Below, one piece after another: positions 26,362-35,279 of a stretch of DNA of 64,000 nt. How positions within the stretch are numbered: the stretch's first letter is position 1; each line of letters opens with the position of its first letter. This DNA comes from Nitrobacteraceae bacterium AZCC 1564 (GTDB lineage: Bacteria > Pseudomonadota > Alphaproteobacteria > Rhizobiales > Xanthobacteraceae). A program made the translations under genes and the position numbers. The DNA lies in the NCBI GenBank assembly GCA_036924835.1, contig JBAGRR010000001.1, positions 2,371,001 to 2,435,000 of the forward strand. The letters are read 5' to 3'. The notes under the pieces are model-generated. The model saw only the letters and a program-made list of their open reading frames with translations, was not told where the DNA came from and did not search any database.

Positions 26362-27612
26362 TCAGGCAGGCACAGGCTTATGTGCCTTGCTTTGCAGCTT
26401 GGGCATTTTATCCTTGGGTGCACGCTCATTGATAAAGCGGACCTTTCCGGTCCCGTTCTCTCCCGCCGCCTTATAGGCCGCGATCGCGTCTTCCGCGGCA
26501 GCTTTTCCCAATCTCTGCCCCTTATCGAGATTGCTGTGATTCCACTTAAAATCGATGGTACTTGGCACATGTATCTCGACCACGGTCCCCTTCCACGGCT
26601 TCTGACCTGCCTCGGGATATTGAACGTGATACTTGAAAAGCTTGACGTCATCTTCGCCCACAGTGGCTGCAAATAGCTGGCACAGATTTGCGAGCGCATC
26701 GTGAAGATTCTCAGGTTTGCGGATTTGCTTGGCATCAACGATCCGGCTTATCCATATTTCATCGAGATCGGGATGCTCCTCAAGCAAGCTTCTAAAATTG
26801 ACCGTGTCGACCAGCGCGCCTTCACAGTACGTCTCCCCGTCAATCTTGACGGTCTCCTCGACAAACGGAAGTGCCGAACACGCGCACAACGTTGGGGCGT
26901 TGATATCGCCTTTGTAACCCTTGTCCTTCATTGGATAGTTGGAGAAGAACGCAAGCTCCTGCTCATCCAGATTCCAGGCATTGTGGAATATCCACGGCTT
27001 TCCCTCGTTAAAGAGCCTGTCGAATTTAATGCGCTTCATAAATTCACTATCCGGATAATTGATCCTGGACAGGCCGGTGATGTGGGACAGATACATCAAG
27101 GACGTCAGATAGCGAACCGCCGGATTTGGCGCCAATACCTGATTGAGAATCCACCCGTTGATGTCGCCCCTCTCCCACGTCTTGTATTTTCTGCGCAAGG
27201 GAGAGTGGTCATACAACAGTGACATTGTCTCATTGAAGGCGTCCATCATCTTATGCGGCTGCCAAAGGTCCTTGTAGCTGTTGGGATCGAGCGCGAAATC
27301 CATCACCGCGCGCGAGTTGCCGAACCAGTCCGCGCCAAACACAGAGTTGATGGGAAAGCGTTCATAGCTCTCGTCGTCGCGAAACACACCATCCCGGAAG
27401 AACTGATAGGTCTGCTCTACTTCTCTGCCCTTGTCGCACTGGTTGTAAACAATTCCGACCCATGCGCCGATACAGGAGAGCGACCACACATCAAACGTGA
27501 TATCAGCGGCGCGAAGAGCTCTTAAAACTCCGATATGCAGCCCTGCCGCCGGACCGCCGCCGCCAAGGGTAATTGCTCTTTTGAGAGTTCGAGGCTTCAC
27601 AGAGTCTTTCAT
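26362..27612 (-). CDS. Patatin-like protein with altered nucleophile motif
   Basis: 416 residues. The Gly-rich oxyanion-hole motif is present near residue 18 (LGGGGPAAGLHIGVL). Where patatins have G-x-S-x-G, this protein reads WSLSCIGAWVG (about residue 44), so the serine position is Cys or shifted and the first Gly is Leu. The usual DGG/DGA aspartate motif appears as YCEGALVDTVN. It may be a divergent lipid hydrolase using other residues, or an inactive relative. No signal peptide. Monocistronic and convergent with the cyclase gene. Confidence 0.8.
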   Translation of the reverse strand: MKDSVKPRTLKRAITLGGGGPAAGLHIGVLRALRAADITFDVWSLSCIGAWVGIVYNQCDKGREVEQTYQFFRDGVFRDDESYERFPINSVFGADWFGNSRAVMDFALDPNSYKDLWQPHKMMDAFNETMSLLYDHSPLRRKYKTWERGDINGWILNQVLAPNPAVRYLTSLMYLSHITGLSRINYPDSEFMKRIKFDRLFNEGKPWIFHNAWNLDEQELAFFSNYPMKDKGYKGDINAPTLCACSALPFVEETVKIDGETYCEGALVDTVNFRSLLEEHPDLDEIWISRIVDAKQIRKPENLHDALANLCQLFAATVGEDDVKLFKYHVQYPEAGQKPWKGTVVEIHVPSTIDFKWNHSNLDKGQRLGKAAAEDAIAAYKAAGENGTGKVRFINERAPKDKMPKLQSKAHKPVPA

Positions 27613-27828
27613 TTGAACCCCCTTATTATGCTTTTGCTATTAAACTATCGGCAACACCTCGGATTTAATGACGAGGCAAGCTTAATTCCTTTATTTAATA
27701 TTGGAAAGCACATGCCCGCCTGTGCGGATATGGCAGCAACGCTGACGGAGTCGCGCTTGATTGCGCATCGATACAGGTTGGTGAAAATAGAACCTCGAAG
27801 CGGCTTACTACTGCAACTGGAATAAGTT

Positions 27829-27862
27829 GAAGCCCACCAATCATCTTCGATTGGCAGGCTTC
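27829..27862 (-). terminator. Hairpin downstream of the esterase gene
   Basis: GAAGCC-CA-CCAATC pairs with GATTGG-CA-GGCTTC around ATCTTC; the stem has a two-base internal mismatch. Read on the minus strand it lies about 50 bp after the esterase stop and is followed by AACTTATT. It plausibly ends the dioxygenase-esterase transcript. Confidence 0.5.
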
Positions 27863-27912
27863 ATTGATGACGGCTGATTGAAGTCACCCACGCGCTTTGC
27901 ATGGAATCATCG

Positions 27913-28554
27913 TTAGGCCTCGTGCGGCGCCGGAACGCTCCTCTCCGCCATCCATTGTTGCGCAAGCAAGAGATCCGTCTGCGAAAGTTCATGCCCCACG
28001 GGGACAACCCGACGATCAACGTCCGCTCCAGCGTTGTGCAGCATCGCAGCCAACGTTTCGCCGTTCTCTGAAGAAATGATCGGATCTCGCAATCCCGATA
28101 GAATCAGCACGGGTCTTCCGGCGAGATCAGCTTCGGGCGGTCGCGACAACGGCACCATCGCGCGAACCAGCAAACCTCCGGCAAGGACGCTTGGCCGAAG
28201 CAGAAGCATCGCGGCCGCGATATTCGCACCGTTGGAATAACCCAGCGCAATCGGCGCGGCGATACCGTACTGCTTGCGTGCATCCTCAACGAAATCGGCT
28301 AGCTCGTGGGCACGCCGTACGACATCGTCTTCATCGAAGACACCTTCTGCGAGGCGGCGGAAGAAGCGCGGCATGCCGTGTTCGAGCACTTGGCCACGAA
28401 CCGACAGCAAAGCCGAACCCGGCGAGACCGCGCGTCCCAGTGGCAACAAATCATTCTCGTCACCGCCAGTGCCGTGAAGCAAGAGGAGTGGTGGAGCTTC
28501 GAGCCGGGTACCCGGCTCGAAGCGATGGATGAAGGACCGGTTCTGTGTCATCAC
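27913..28554 (-). CDS. Alpha/beta-hydrolase (phospholipase/carboxylesterase family, MhqD-like)
   Basis: 213 residues. The oxyanion segment is LLLLHGTGGDENDLL. The nucleophile elbow is GYSNGAN (Ser about 126), the acid is in LSGLRDPIIS, and the histidine is in PVGHELSQ. The start overlaps the stop of the dioxygenase gene (ATGA), so translation is coupled. Paired ring-cleavage dioxygenase and esterase genes resemble the mhqO/mhqD genes of Bacillus, which act in quinone and aromatic stress. Its substrate is probably a cleaved or esterified aromatic; that is inference from context. Confidence 0.88.
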   Translation of the reverse strand: MMTQNRSFIHRFEPGTRLEAPPLLLLHGTGGDENDLLPLGRAVSPGSALLSVRGQVLEHGMPRFFRRLAEGVFDEDDVVRRAHELADFVEDARKQYGIAAPIALGYSNGANIAAAMLLLRPSVLAGGLLVRAMVPLSRPPEADLAGRPVLILSGLRDPIISSENGETLAAMLHNAGADVDRRVVPVGHELSQTDLLLAQQWMAERSVPAPHEA

Positions 28555-29486
28555 GTGGCTCCTTCCAAGGCTGGCAACACGCTCTCAATGTCTTTGCGAT
28601 GCGGCTCAAGAAAAGCCGGCAGCTTCAATTCCGTACCAAGCGACGCGACTGGCTCATCGACTGCAAAGCCCGGAATGTCCGTCGCAATCTCGAACAGAAC
28701 GCCGCCGGGTTCACGGAAGTAGATCGAACGGAAGTAGTTGCGATCCTTCTGTTCGGTCGGATGCATGCGGTGACCGGTGACGAGTTTTTGCGCCATCGCC
28801 GCTTGCTCGGCGTCATCTGCCGCTCGGAAAGCGATGTGATGCACCGAACCACGGCCCTGCCGTCCCGGCAGAAAGCCTTTGGCCTCATAGATATCGACGA
28901 TGTGCGCGAGCTCCGCGCCTTCCGCGACGTAACGGACGACTGATCCTTCCCGGCCACTTTCCTTGAAACCGAAGACGTCGGTCAGAATTGCTCCAGTCTT
29001 CGTCGCGTCGTCGAGCAGCAGGGTAACCCCATGAAAGCCACGGATCGCATGTTCAGAAGGCACCTCGCCGTTGCTCCAACCGGGCTCGTTCTCTGCACCG
29101 GGGACGCCGACGAGCGCCAGACTCATCCCATCCGAATCGGTGAACGGAAGCACAGCCTCGCCAAACCGCTTTTCCAAGGCCTGATGTTCAATGCCCTTCT
29201 CGATGAAGCGATGCGTCCAGTACCCCAATGAGCGCGCCGGTACGCGGAAGGATGTCTGTTGAGCTTGGCCGACGCCGCCACGGCCGGCTGCGGCATGCTC
29301 CCACGGGAAGAACGTGAGAATAGAGCCCGGCTGTCCGGTCTCGTCGCCATAGTAAAAGTGATAGGTGCCGGGATCGTCGAAATTGACTGTCTTCTTGACG
29401 AAGCGCAGACCCAGGGCGTGGGTATAAAAATCGAAATTCCGCAATGCGTTGCCGGCGATCGCGGTGACGTGGTGGATGCCTGACAT
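28551..29486 (-). CDS. Ring-cleaving dioxygenase, VOC superfamily (MhqO-like)
   Basis: 311 residues made of two glyoxalase/VOC modules (about 1-135 and 150-285). The start MSGIHHVTAIAGNALRNFDF carries the first-strand histidine, FHGVTLLLDD opens the second module, and SVHHIAFRA and GGVLFEIATD give the metal-site His and Glu. Such enzymes cleave hydroquinone- or catechol-type rings with Fe(II). First gene of a two-gene operon, divergent from a LysR gene, which suggests induction by a phenolic or quinone. It carries no membrane or signal segments. Confidence 0.9.
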   Translation of the reverse strand: MSGIHHVTAIAGNALRNFDFYTHALGLRFVKKTVNFDDPGTYHFYYGDETGQPGSILTFFPWEHAAAGRGGVGQAQQTSFRVPARSLGYWTHRFIEKGIEHQALEKRFGEAVLPFTDSDGMSLALVGVPGAENEPGWSNGEVPSEHAIRGFHGVTLLLDDATKTGAILTDVFGFKESGREGSVVRYVAEGAELAHIVDIYEAKGFLPGRQGRGSVHHIAFRAADDAEQAAMAQKLVTGHRMHPTEQKDRNYFRSIYFREPGGVLFEIATDIPGFAVDEPVASLGTELKLPAFLEPHRKDIESVLPALEGAT

Positions 29487-29616
29487 GGTCTTTTCTCCTC
29501 AGTTCTCGGGCTCTTCGCCCCGTGCTGAGGGGAAATATTGGCGATCCTCATTCTATGGACAATTAGGCAAATCAGAGCATTACTGTCTATGTTTTGGAAA
29601 CAATAGGTCAGCCCAC
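29487..29616. promoter_or_regulatory. Divergent promoter region between the dioxygenase and LysR genes
   Basis: 130 bp. An imperfect palindrome CTATGTTTTGGAAACAATAG lies at 29587-29606, and a related CTATGGACAATTAG at 29553-29566. These are candidate binding sites for the LysR protein that begins at 29617. A ribosome binding site for the dioxygenase (GAGGAGAAAAG on the minus strand) abuts its ATG. Confidence 0.5.
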
Positions 29617-30498
29617 ATGGACAAGCTTGCCAGCCTTCGCGCGTTCACCAAGGTCGTCGAACTCGGCAGCTTTTCGGAGGCGGGGCGGGCGCTGCGCCTC
29701 TCCCGCTCCGCGATCAGCAAGTACATCAACGATCTGGAAAACGAACTCGGCGTCCAACTCCTCAATCGGACGACGCGCCGGGTCAGCCCGACGGAGAACG
29801 GCCAAGTCTATTTCGAACGAGCCATTGGTGTGTTGACCGAACTCGACGCAGCGGATCAAGCCGTTACCCATCTGCAGTCAACCCCGCGCGGGCTCCTGCG
29901 CGTCAACGCGCCGATGTCGTTCGGTACATTGCAGCTTGGACCGGCCATTGCCGACTTCATGGAGCGCTACCCCGAACTTCGCATTCAGCTCGTGCTGAGC
30001 GATGCGCAAGTCGATCCGGTACAGGAGGGCCTGGACGTCACGCTGCGCATTGCCGATCTCGAATCCTCGAGCTTGATTGCCCGTAAGATCATGCCGGTCG
30101 ATCGGGTTATCTGCGCTTCTCCAGATTATTTCGCGCGTCACGGAACACCGAAACATCCGAGTGATCTGCGCGAGCATAACTGTCTCGCCTACGGCTTCCT
30201 CTCCACCGGCAACCAATGGAAACTGATCGGACGAGACGGCGACCATTGGATCCAGCCGCCATGGACCTTGTGCGTCAACAATGCCGAGGTTCTGCGCGAT
30301 GCCGCCATCAATGGCCGTGGCATCGCCGTCCTACCGATCTTTATCGCATCGGACGCCCTCCGCGATGGACGACTGCAAACGTGTCTCGCCGACTATCACC
30401 CACCTCGACTCGCGCTCTATGCACTTTATCCGCCCACCCAGCACCTTGCTGTGAAGGTCCGGCTATTCATCGATTTCCTGGTCGAGAGGTTTGGCTGA
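29617..30498 (+). CDS. LysR family regulator
   Basis: 293 residues from the ATG at 29617; the frame extends upstream to 29449 but overlaps the divergent dioxygenase, and MDKLASLRAFTKVVELGSFS is the conserved start. The HTH is ALRLSRSAISKYINDLENEL, and the effector domain follows from about residue 90. The S/A-x-S-K-Y-I-N variant is typical of the subgroup that controls quinone/aromatic-response genes. Its divergent position makes the dioxygenase-esterase pair the likely target. Confidence 0.92.
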   Translation: MDKLASLRAFTKVVELGSFSEAGRALRLSRSAISKYINDLENELGVQLLNRTTRRVSPTENGQVYFERAIGVLTELDAADQAVTHLQSTPRGLLRVNAPMSFGTLQLGPAIADFMERYPELRIQLVLSDAQVDPVQEGLDVTLRIADLESSSLIARKIMPVDRVICASPDYFARHGTPKHPSDLREHNCLAYGFLSTGNQWKLIGRDGDHWIQPPWTLCVNNAEVLRDAAINGRGIAVLPIFIASDALRDGRLQTCLADYHPPRLALYALYPPTQHLAVKVRLFIDFLVERFG

Positions 30499-30947
30499 TC
30501 ACCGTCTAACCAAACCGGCTACGCCTCCAACCCGGTCGGAAATCCAAAAACTCTGCTACACCAGCGGTACGCCGCGAGACGGAAACGACATAGAACGTTA
30601 AGGGCCTCCTCAACAAAATGGTGGGAATTGCTGCATGGACCATGGCTGACATCCAAGGGACGAAACCGTGACCTCTGAGCGATCGCTCGAACGCTCTGGC
30701 AAATTCTCTCGATTTCTTACGCCGCATTGCGCGGACGCGGCGTCTTGCTTCGACATATCGTCCACAATGAAACGTAGTGGTAGACCACCGTGAAAGATCA
30801 AAGCAGTAGGTCGTACACGTCTTAGCAGCTGTATAAACCGAAACCGCATCACACGACCCTATCGAGACGTTTCTCTCTGAAATGGTCCACCGATGTCGGC
30901 GGTGGAGCCCGGAGCAGGCCGGACTCCAATCGTTGCTTGATAAGTGT
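30499..30947. other. Intergenic region without a recognised gene
   Basis: About 450 bp between the LysR gene and the end of the cyclase-family gene. A 183-codon frame on the minus strand (30506-31057) crosses it but overlaps the cyclase C-terminus, is rich in Arg/Ser and matches nothing I know. The stretch is less GC-rich than its surroundings and could be a decayed insertion. I see no terminal inverted repeats or transposase motif. Confidence 0.4.
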
Positions 30948-31904
30948 CTACTTAATTGCAAGCGGATTGATCGGCGAGCCCGTACCACCAGTGATGACGA
31001 GCGGAGGGCCGGCAAACATAAATTCGTAGACTTTGTCAGCCGCGCAATCTTCAGCAAGTTCTTTCACATAAAAGATCTCGCCCATCGTGAGGCCCATGGC
31101 GGGAATGACAACCCAGTGCCAGGGCTGCGCGACTTCCGGTCCTTCGTTCGGCCGTACTTCGACGCCCCAGGTGTCGGAGCAGATCGCCGCGATTTTCTTA
31201 TCAAAGCACCAATAGCAATTTTCGAACTTAACGCCGGGCGCATCTCCGCCTGCATAACCACCCCACGCCTTGTTCTTGATGCAGCGCTCCATGTGACCCG
31301 TGCGGATGATGACGAAGTCTCCTTCCTGGATCGTCACGCCCTGCTTCTTCGCAACAGCGTCGAGCTCATCGTTGGAGATGGCATAGCCGTCGTCCAATGA
31401 ATCCACGCCCTTGAAGCGCGCAACGTCAAGCAGAATGCCACGTCCAACCATGCGATCGCGGGTATGTTCGATTCCAAGCCGATGCACGCCACGGCTATCG
31501 ACATTCCTTGCATCATGGCCGTTATACATCTTGTCGACATAGAAAACGTGCCCAAGGGAATCCCAGTGCGTGGCTGCTTGCACCGGCATATTGATGGCAT
31601 CATCGGCGTAGCGCATCCGGTTGATTTCATCCTGCCGACCCGCGATCGCGTCCGTGCCGGTTGCAAGCATCGTGTGAATGGGATTCCAGCGACCGCCAAA
31701 CAGGCCACTCTGCGGGCCATTCGCATCGAGCGGAATCCCCATCCCAAAGACCTTGCCCTTCTTCACGAGCTTGGCAGCGCGCGTAACATGCTCCGGCGTG
31801 ACGAAGTTCAGAGTACCGATCTGGTCCTCTTTACCCCATCGTCCCCAGTTCGAAAGTTTCTCGCTCGCCTCGGCGATTGCGGCCTTGCCAACCTTGATGT
31901 CCAT
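30948..31904 (-). CDS. Cyclase family protein (KynB-like metal-dependent hydrolase)
   Basis: 318 residues with the cyclase-fold signature QAATHWDSLGHVFY (variant of H-x-G-T-H-x-D-x-P-x-H; here the first His is Gln) at about residue 110, and later FVIIRTGHMERC. Members of the family hydrolyse amides or esters, such as formylkynurenine, or dehydrate hydroxy acids with divalent metals. It is the last gene after an ABC transporter and a BKACE enzyme, 40 bp downstream of the LivF-type gene, so it probably acts on the imported compound or its product. Confidence 0.88.
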   Translation of the reverse strand: MDIKVGKAAIAEASEKLSNWGRWGKEDQIGTLNFVTPEHVTRAAKLVKKGKVFGMGIPLDANGPQSGLFGGRWNPIHTMLATGTDAIAGRQDEINRMRYADDAINMPVQAATHWDSLGHVFYVDKMYNGHDARNVDSRGVHRLGIEHTRDRMVGRGILLDVARFKGVDSLDDGYAISNDELDAVAKKQGVTIQEGDFVIIRTGHMERCIKNKAWGGYAGGDAPGVKFENCYWCFDKKIAAICSDTWGVEVRPNEGPEVAQPWHWVVIPAMGLTMGEIFYVKELAEDCAADKVYEFMFAGPPLVITGGTGSPINPLAIK

Positions 31905-31944
31905 TCTCGACTCCCGTTCTTCTTGATTGAGCTGGATGTAGATC

Positions 31945-32679
31945 TCAGTCGCCTCCGAGATAGAGGCGGCGAACCACGTCGCTGCTTCTCAGATCCGCGA
32001 CACTGTCGGCGGCAAGTGCAACCTGCCCGTGAACAAGCACGTAGCCGCGGTTCGCTATTCTTGTCGCTTGTTCGAAATTCTGCTCTGCCATCAAAACGGT
32101 CAGACCTAGCGCGGATGAAAGCTCCGCGATCTTGTCGATCATGCGCGCAACCAGAATGGGAGCGAGGCCGACCGATGGCTCATCGACAAGAAGAATGCGC
32201 GGACCGGCCATCAACGCTCGTCCTAGCGCAAGCATCTGTTGCTCTCCGCCGCTCATCGATCCAGCCATCTGGCCGCGGCGCTCTTTCAACCGCGGAAATG
32301 CCTCGAAGCAGAATTCGATGTTCTTCGCGATCTGAGCCCGAGCTGTTCTCCGATAGGCCCCGAGCGTGAGATTTTCTTCGACCGTCAGCTTTGGAAACAG
32401 CCGTCGGCCCTCCGGCACCAGTGAAATCCCAATATCGACGATTTCCTCGGTCGACATGCCAATGAGGCTATGCCGCTGCCCGTCAATCTCCGCGATAATC
32501 TTCCCGCGGCTCGGAACGATCTGTCCGGTGATACAGCGCATCAGCGTGGTCTTGCCGTTGCCATTCGTCCCCAGCAACGCGACGGTTTCTCCATCGCCCG
32601 CCCGAAGACTGACATTCGACAGCACGGTGACAGCACCGTAGCCGGCATCAACACCTTCAATGGTCAGACTATTGCCCAA
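31945..32679 (-). CDS. livF: ABC transporter ATP-binding protein, LivF type
   Basis: 244 residues. Walker A is GTNGNGKTT, the signature is SMSGGEQQMLALGRAL, and Walker B is RILLVDEPSVGLAP. It is one of two ATPases that power a high-affinity amino-acid/amide-type (HAAT) importer. It overlaps the end of the LivG-type gene by 11 bp. The substrate of this transporter is likely a carboxylate or amide tied to the flanking catabolic enzymes rather than a branched-chain amino acid; that is inference. Confidence 0.95.
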   Translation of the reverse strand: MGNSLTIEGVDAGYGAVTVLSNVSLRAGDGETVALLGTNGNGKTTLMRCITGQIVPSRGKIIAEIDGQRHSLIGMSTEEIVDIGISLVPEGRRLFPKLTVEENLTLGAYRRTARAQIAKNIEFCFEAFPRLKERRGQMAGSMSGGEQQMLALGRALMAGPRILLVDEPSVGLAPILVARMIDKIAELSSALGLTVLMAEQNFEQATRIANRGYVLVHGQVALAADSVADLRSSDVVRRLYLGGD

Positions 32680-33391
32680 GGTAGGCCCTCACCACTTCTG
32701 GATGGTCCATGACTTCGCGTGGATCACCATCGGCAATCTTCGCGCCAGCAACAAAGACGACGACACGCTGGGAGAAGCGAATAACCGCGCGCATGATGTG
32801 CTCGATCAGAACGATAGCGATGCCGCTGTCGTTGAGCCGCATGAGCAGATCGAGAATCTCATCGACCTCAGAATCCGACAGTCCGGCCATCGCTTCATCT
32901 GCGATGAGAACGCGGGGCTGCGCCGCCAGGGCCCGCCCCAATTCCAGTTTTCGCAAATCGACCTGGCTAAGGCTCTTCGGACTGGCATCCGCTCTTGCCA
33001 GCAGCCCCACCTGTCCAAGGACGTAGTCTGCTTTCGCGTTCAACTCATCCCGGTCGGAGATACCCGAGATAAACGACAGTGGAACGCCGATGTTTTGCCG
33101 AACCGTCAGTCCGCGAAACGGGCGGGGAATTTGAAAGCTTCGCGCAAGGCCAGAACGCGCTCGCTTCCATGCAGGCATACCGGTGATATCAGCACCCGCA
33201 AATACCACGCTGCCTTCATGCGGCAGGGCACCCGTCAGGCAATTGACGAACGTGCTCTTCCCAGAGCCGTTCGGACCGATCAAACCAACGCGCTCGCGCT
33301 CTCCCAGATCGAAATCAATTCCGTTCAAGGCGGTAAAGCCACCAAAGCGCTTTATGACCCCTCGGGAAGAAAGGATGGCAGATCCGCTCAT
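32669..33391 (-). CDS. livG: ABC transporter ATP-binding protein, LivG type
   Basis: 240 residues. Walker A is GPNGSGKST. The Q-loop region is RSFQIPRPFRGLTVRQN, the signature is SLSQVDLRKLELGRAL (the usual LSGGQ is replaced by LSQVD), and Walker B is RVLIADEAMAGLS. The weak signature motif is notable but seen in LivG-type proteins. Its start overlaps the LivM-type stop by 4 bp (ATGA). Confidence 0.95.
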   Translation of the reverse strand: MSGSAILSSRGVIKRFGGFTALNGIDFDLGERERVGLIGPNGSGKSTFVNCLTGALPHEGSVVFAGADITGMPAWKRARSGLARSFQIPRPFRGLTVRQNIGVPLSFISGISDRDELNAKADYVLGQVGLLARADASPKSLSQVDLRKLELGRALAAQPRVLIADEAMAGLSDSEVDEILDLLMRLNDSGIAIVLIEHIMRAVIRFSQRVVVFVAGAKIADGDPREVMDHPEVVRAYLGQ

Positions 33392-34380
33392 TTGCGTTTC
33401 TCCCGCATGTCCCTGATGAAGCCGATAATCCCGTTGGGCGCGACCGTGATGAAGAACACAAGCAACACACCGACAATCAGCAAATTAAGGGCCGACGAAA
33501 TCGTCACGGTGGCGATCTGCTGGAGCGTTCCGAGCAGCAGAGCACCTATGACCGGACCGAGCCATGTAGCCGTGCCTCCAATGAGCGGCATGGCGATGGC
33601 ATTGACGGCAATGGTCAGACTGAACGCAGAATTCGGATCGACATATGTGATGAAATACGGGAACGGCGCACCGATCGCTCCAAGCAATGCGCCGCTGACC
33701 GTCGTTGCGAATAGCTTCATTCGCAGCGATGGCACCCCCGCGCATTCCGCCGCCATCTCATCATCCTTGAGCGCGGCCAAGCCATTCCCAATCCACGAAT
33801 TCTCGATGAAGCGCGCAATCAGGATTGATCCCATGGCAAGAGTAAGCATCACCACAAATAGATAACGCGCATAGGTTCCGAAGAACGGCATCGTTTCGGG
33901 ATGAAGAATGTAAACGCCGCGGGACCCGCCGACGAACGACCAGTTCACGACGAGCGTGTTGAGGACAACGGACATCGCGAGCGTGGCGATGGAAAAGAAG
34001 ACACCCCTCAGGCGAAGGGTCAGGTATCCCATGCCCAATCCCAGCAAGCCCGCGACAGCTGCCGCAAGCGGAATGGTAAAGAGCAGCGGCCATTGCAGGG
34101 TTTTGTAGATGACAACGCTGGTGTAGACGCCGACTGCGAAGAAGCCTGCGACACCGAAATTCACATAGCCTGCGTAACCGCCAAGAATATTCCACGCCGT
34201 CGCCAGCGCTACGAACTGTAGAACCGTGTAAGCCGCCAGGAAGGCGTAGTCCGTCTTCGCAAGGTCAAGGAGCAGGAGCGATGCGATACCAACGCTCGCG
34301 CAGATCACGATGGGGAAAACCCAGCGCAGCGACTTCGCAGACGCGCGACTCTCCGGTGATTGAGTTATGACCTCTTTCAT
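33388..34380 (-). CDS. livM: ABC transporter permease, LivM type
   Basis: 330 residues from the ATG at 34380, which overlaps the stop of the LivH-type gene (ATGA); a longer frame to 34452 would overlap that gene by 76 bp and is unlikely. About nine membrane segments. The conserved NILGGYAGYVNFGVAGFFAV and the cytoplasmic loop ALKDDEMAAECAGV, which contacts the ATPase, are present. It forms the membrane channel together with the LivH-type subunit. Confidence 0.94.
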   Translation of the reverse strand: MKEVITQSPESRASAKSLRWVFPIVICASVGIASLLLLDLAKTDYAFLAAYTVLQFVALATAWNILGGYAGYVNFGVAGFFAVGVYTSVVIYKTLQWPLLFTIPLAAAVAGLLGLGMGYLTLRLRGVFFSIATLAMSVVLNTLVVNWSFVGGSRGVYILHPETMPFFGTYARYLFVVMLTLAMGSILIARFIENSWIGNGLAALKDDEMAAECAGVPSLRMKLFATTVSGALLGAIGAPFPYFITYVDPNSAFSLTIAVNAIAMPLIGGTATWLGPVIGALLLGTLQQIATVTISSALNLLIVGVLLVFFITVAPNGIIGFIRDMREKRK

Positions 34381-35252
34381 CGCCCGAAGATCCCCGCGGG
34401 TTTGACGGCAAGAGCGACGAGCAGCAATCCGAAGGCAACCGCCGGCGACCATGACGGACCAAAGAACGTCGTCGTGAGACTTTCCGAGATTCCAAGGATC
34501 ATCGACGCCACGATGGTGCCCGGCAGGCTCGTCATGCCTCCGAGCACCGCGATCGCAAAAACGCGGCCGATGAAATCCCGCCCCAACGACGGCTCAATCG
34601 GTTGAATGATGATCAGCAAGGCACCCGCAATGATCGCCGTCGCGATCGATAGTCCGAAGGCGATCTCCTTGACCCTCACAGGATTGCCGCCGACAAGGCG
34701 AAGCGCCAGAGGATCCTGTGACACGGCCAGAATCGCCTTACCGATAAAGGTCTTTGACAAGAAGACCATGATCCCGCCGATGACGGCCAACCCGACAATG
34801 AGCGGAACGAGCAGCCTCCATGGGATTGCAAGAAATCCAACCGATATGGTCGGACCGATATAGGCGGCCTCGACGAAACGGTAGTCGACCCCGAAGGTCA
34901 GGATCAGTGCGACTTCGATAATGAAGAGAATGCCGAAGAAGAAGGCCAACCCTTGCAGCGACTCCTCTCCCCGTTTCTCAAAAGCGAGATAATAGAAACG
35001 GTAAAGAAGCCGTCCGATCGCATAAGCCGGGACAGCCGCGATGACACAGGCCAGCACCGGATCGATACCCAGATACGTATTGCAGTAGTAGGCGATAAAG
35101 CCCCCGGCCATGATAAATGCCGGATGGGCGATGTTAACAATGTCCAGCATTCCGAAGGCGATCGTGATTCCGACTGCGACCGCACAATAGAAGCCGCCTA
35201 AAAGGACGCCGGAGACGATGGCATTGGAGAAGAGGTCAAAACTGAAAATCAT
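34377..35252 (-). CDS. livH: ABC transporter permease, LivH type
   Basis: 291 residues with about eight membrane segments. The start MIFSFDLFSNAIVSGVLLGG and the family motif GMLDIVNIAHPAFIMAGGFI are typical of LivH. The loop AVSQDPLALRLVGGNP contacts the ATPase. It lies 27 bp after the binding-protein gene and is translationally coupled to LivM. Confidence 0.95.
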   Translation of the reverse strand: MIFSFDLFSNAIVSGVLLGGFYCAVAVGITIAFGMLDIVNIAHPAFIMAGGFIAYYCNTYLGIDPVLACVIAAVPAYAIGRLLYRFYYLAFEKRGEESLQGLAFFFGILFIIEVALILTFGVDYRFVEAAYIGPTISVGFLAIPWRLLVPLIVGLAVIGGIMVFLSKTFIGKAILAVSQDPLALRLVGGNPVRVKEIAFGLSIATAIIAGALLIIIQPIEPSLGRDFIGRVFAIAVLGGMTSLPGTIVASMILGISESLTTTFFGPSWSPAVAFGLLLVALAVKPAGIFGR

Positions 35253-35279
35253 GATCGTCTCCGGTCGCGCTCACCTCCG

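Noticed and set aside
30506..31057. A 183-codon minus-strand frame as a protein gene
   Set aside because: It overlaps the C-terminus of the cyclase-family gene, is dominated by Arg/Ser, has no ribosome binding site and shows no family motif. A transposase remnant was considered, but no catalytic motif or terminal inverted repeats were found.
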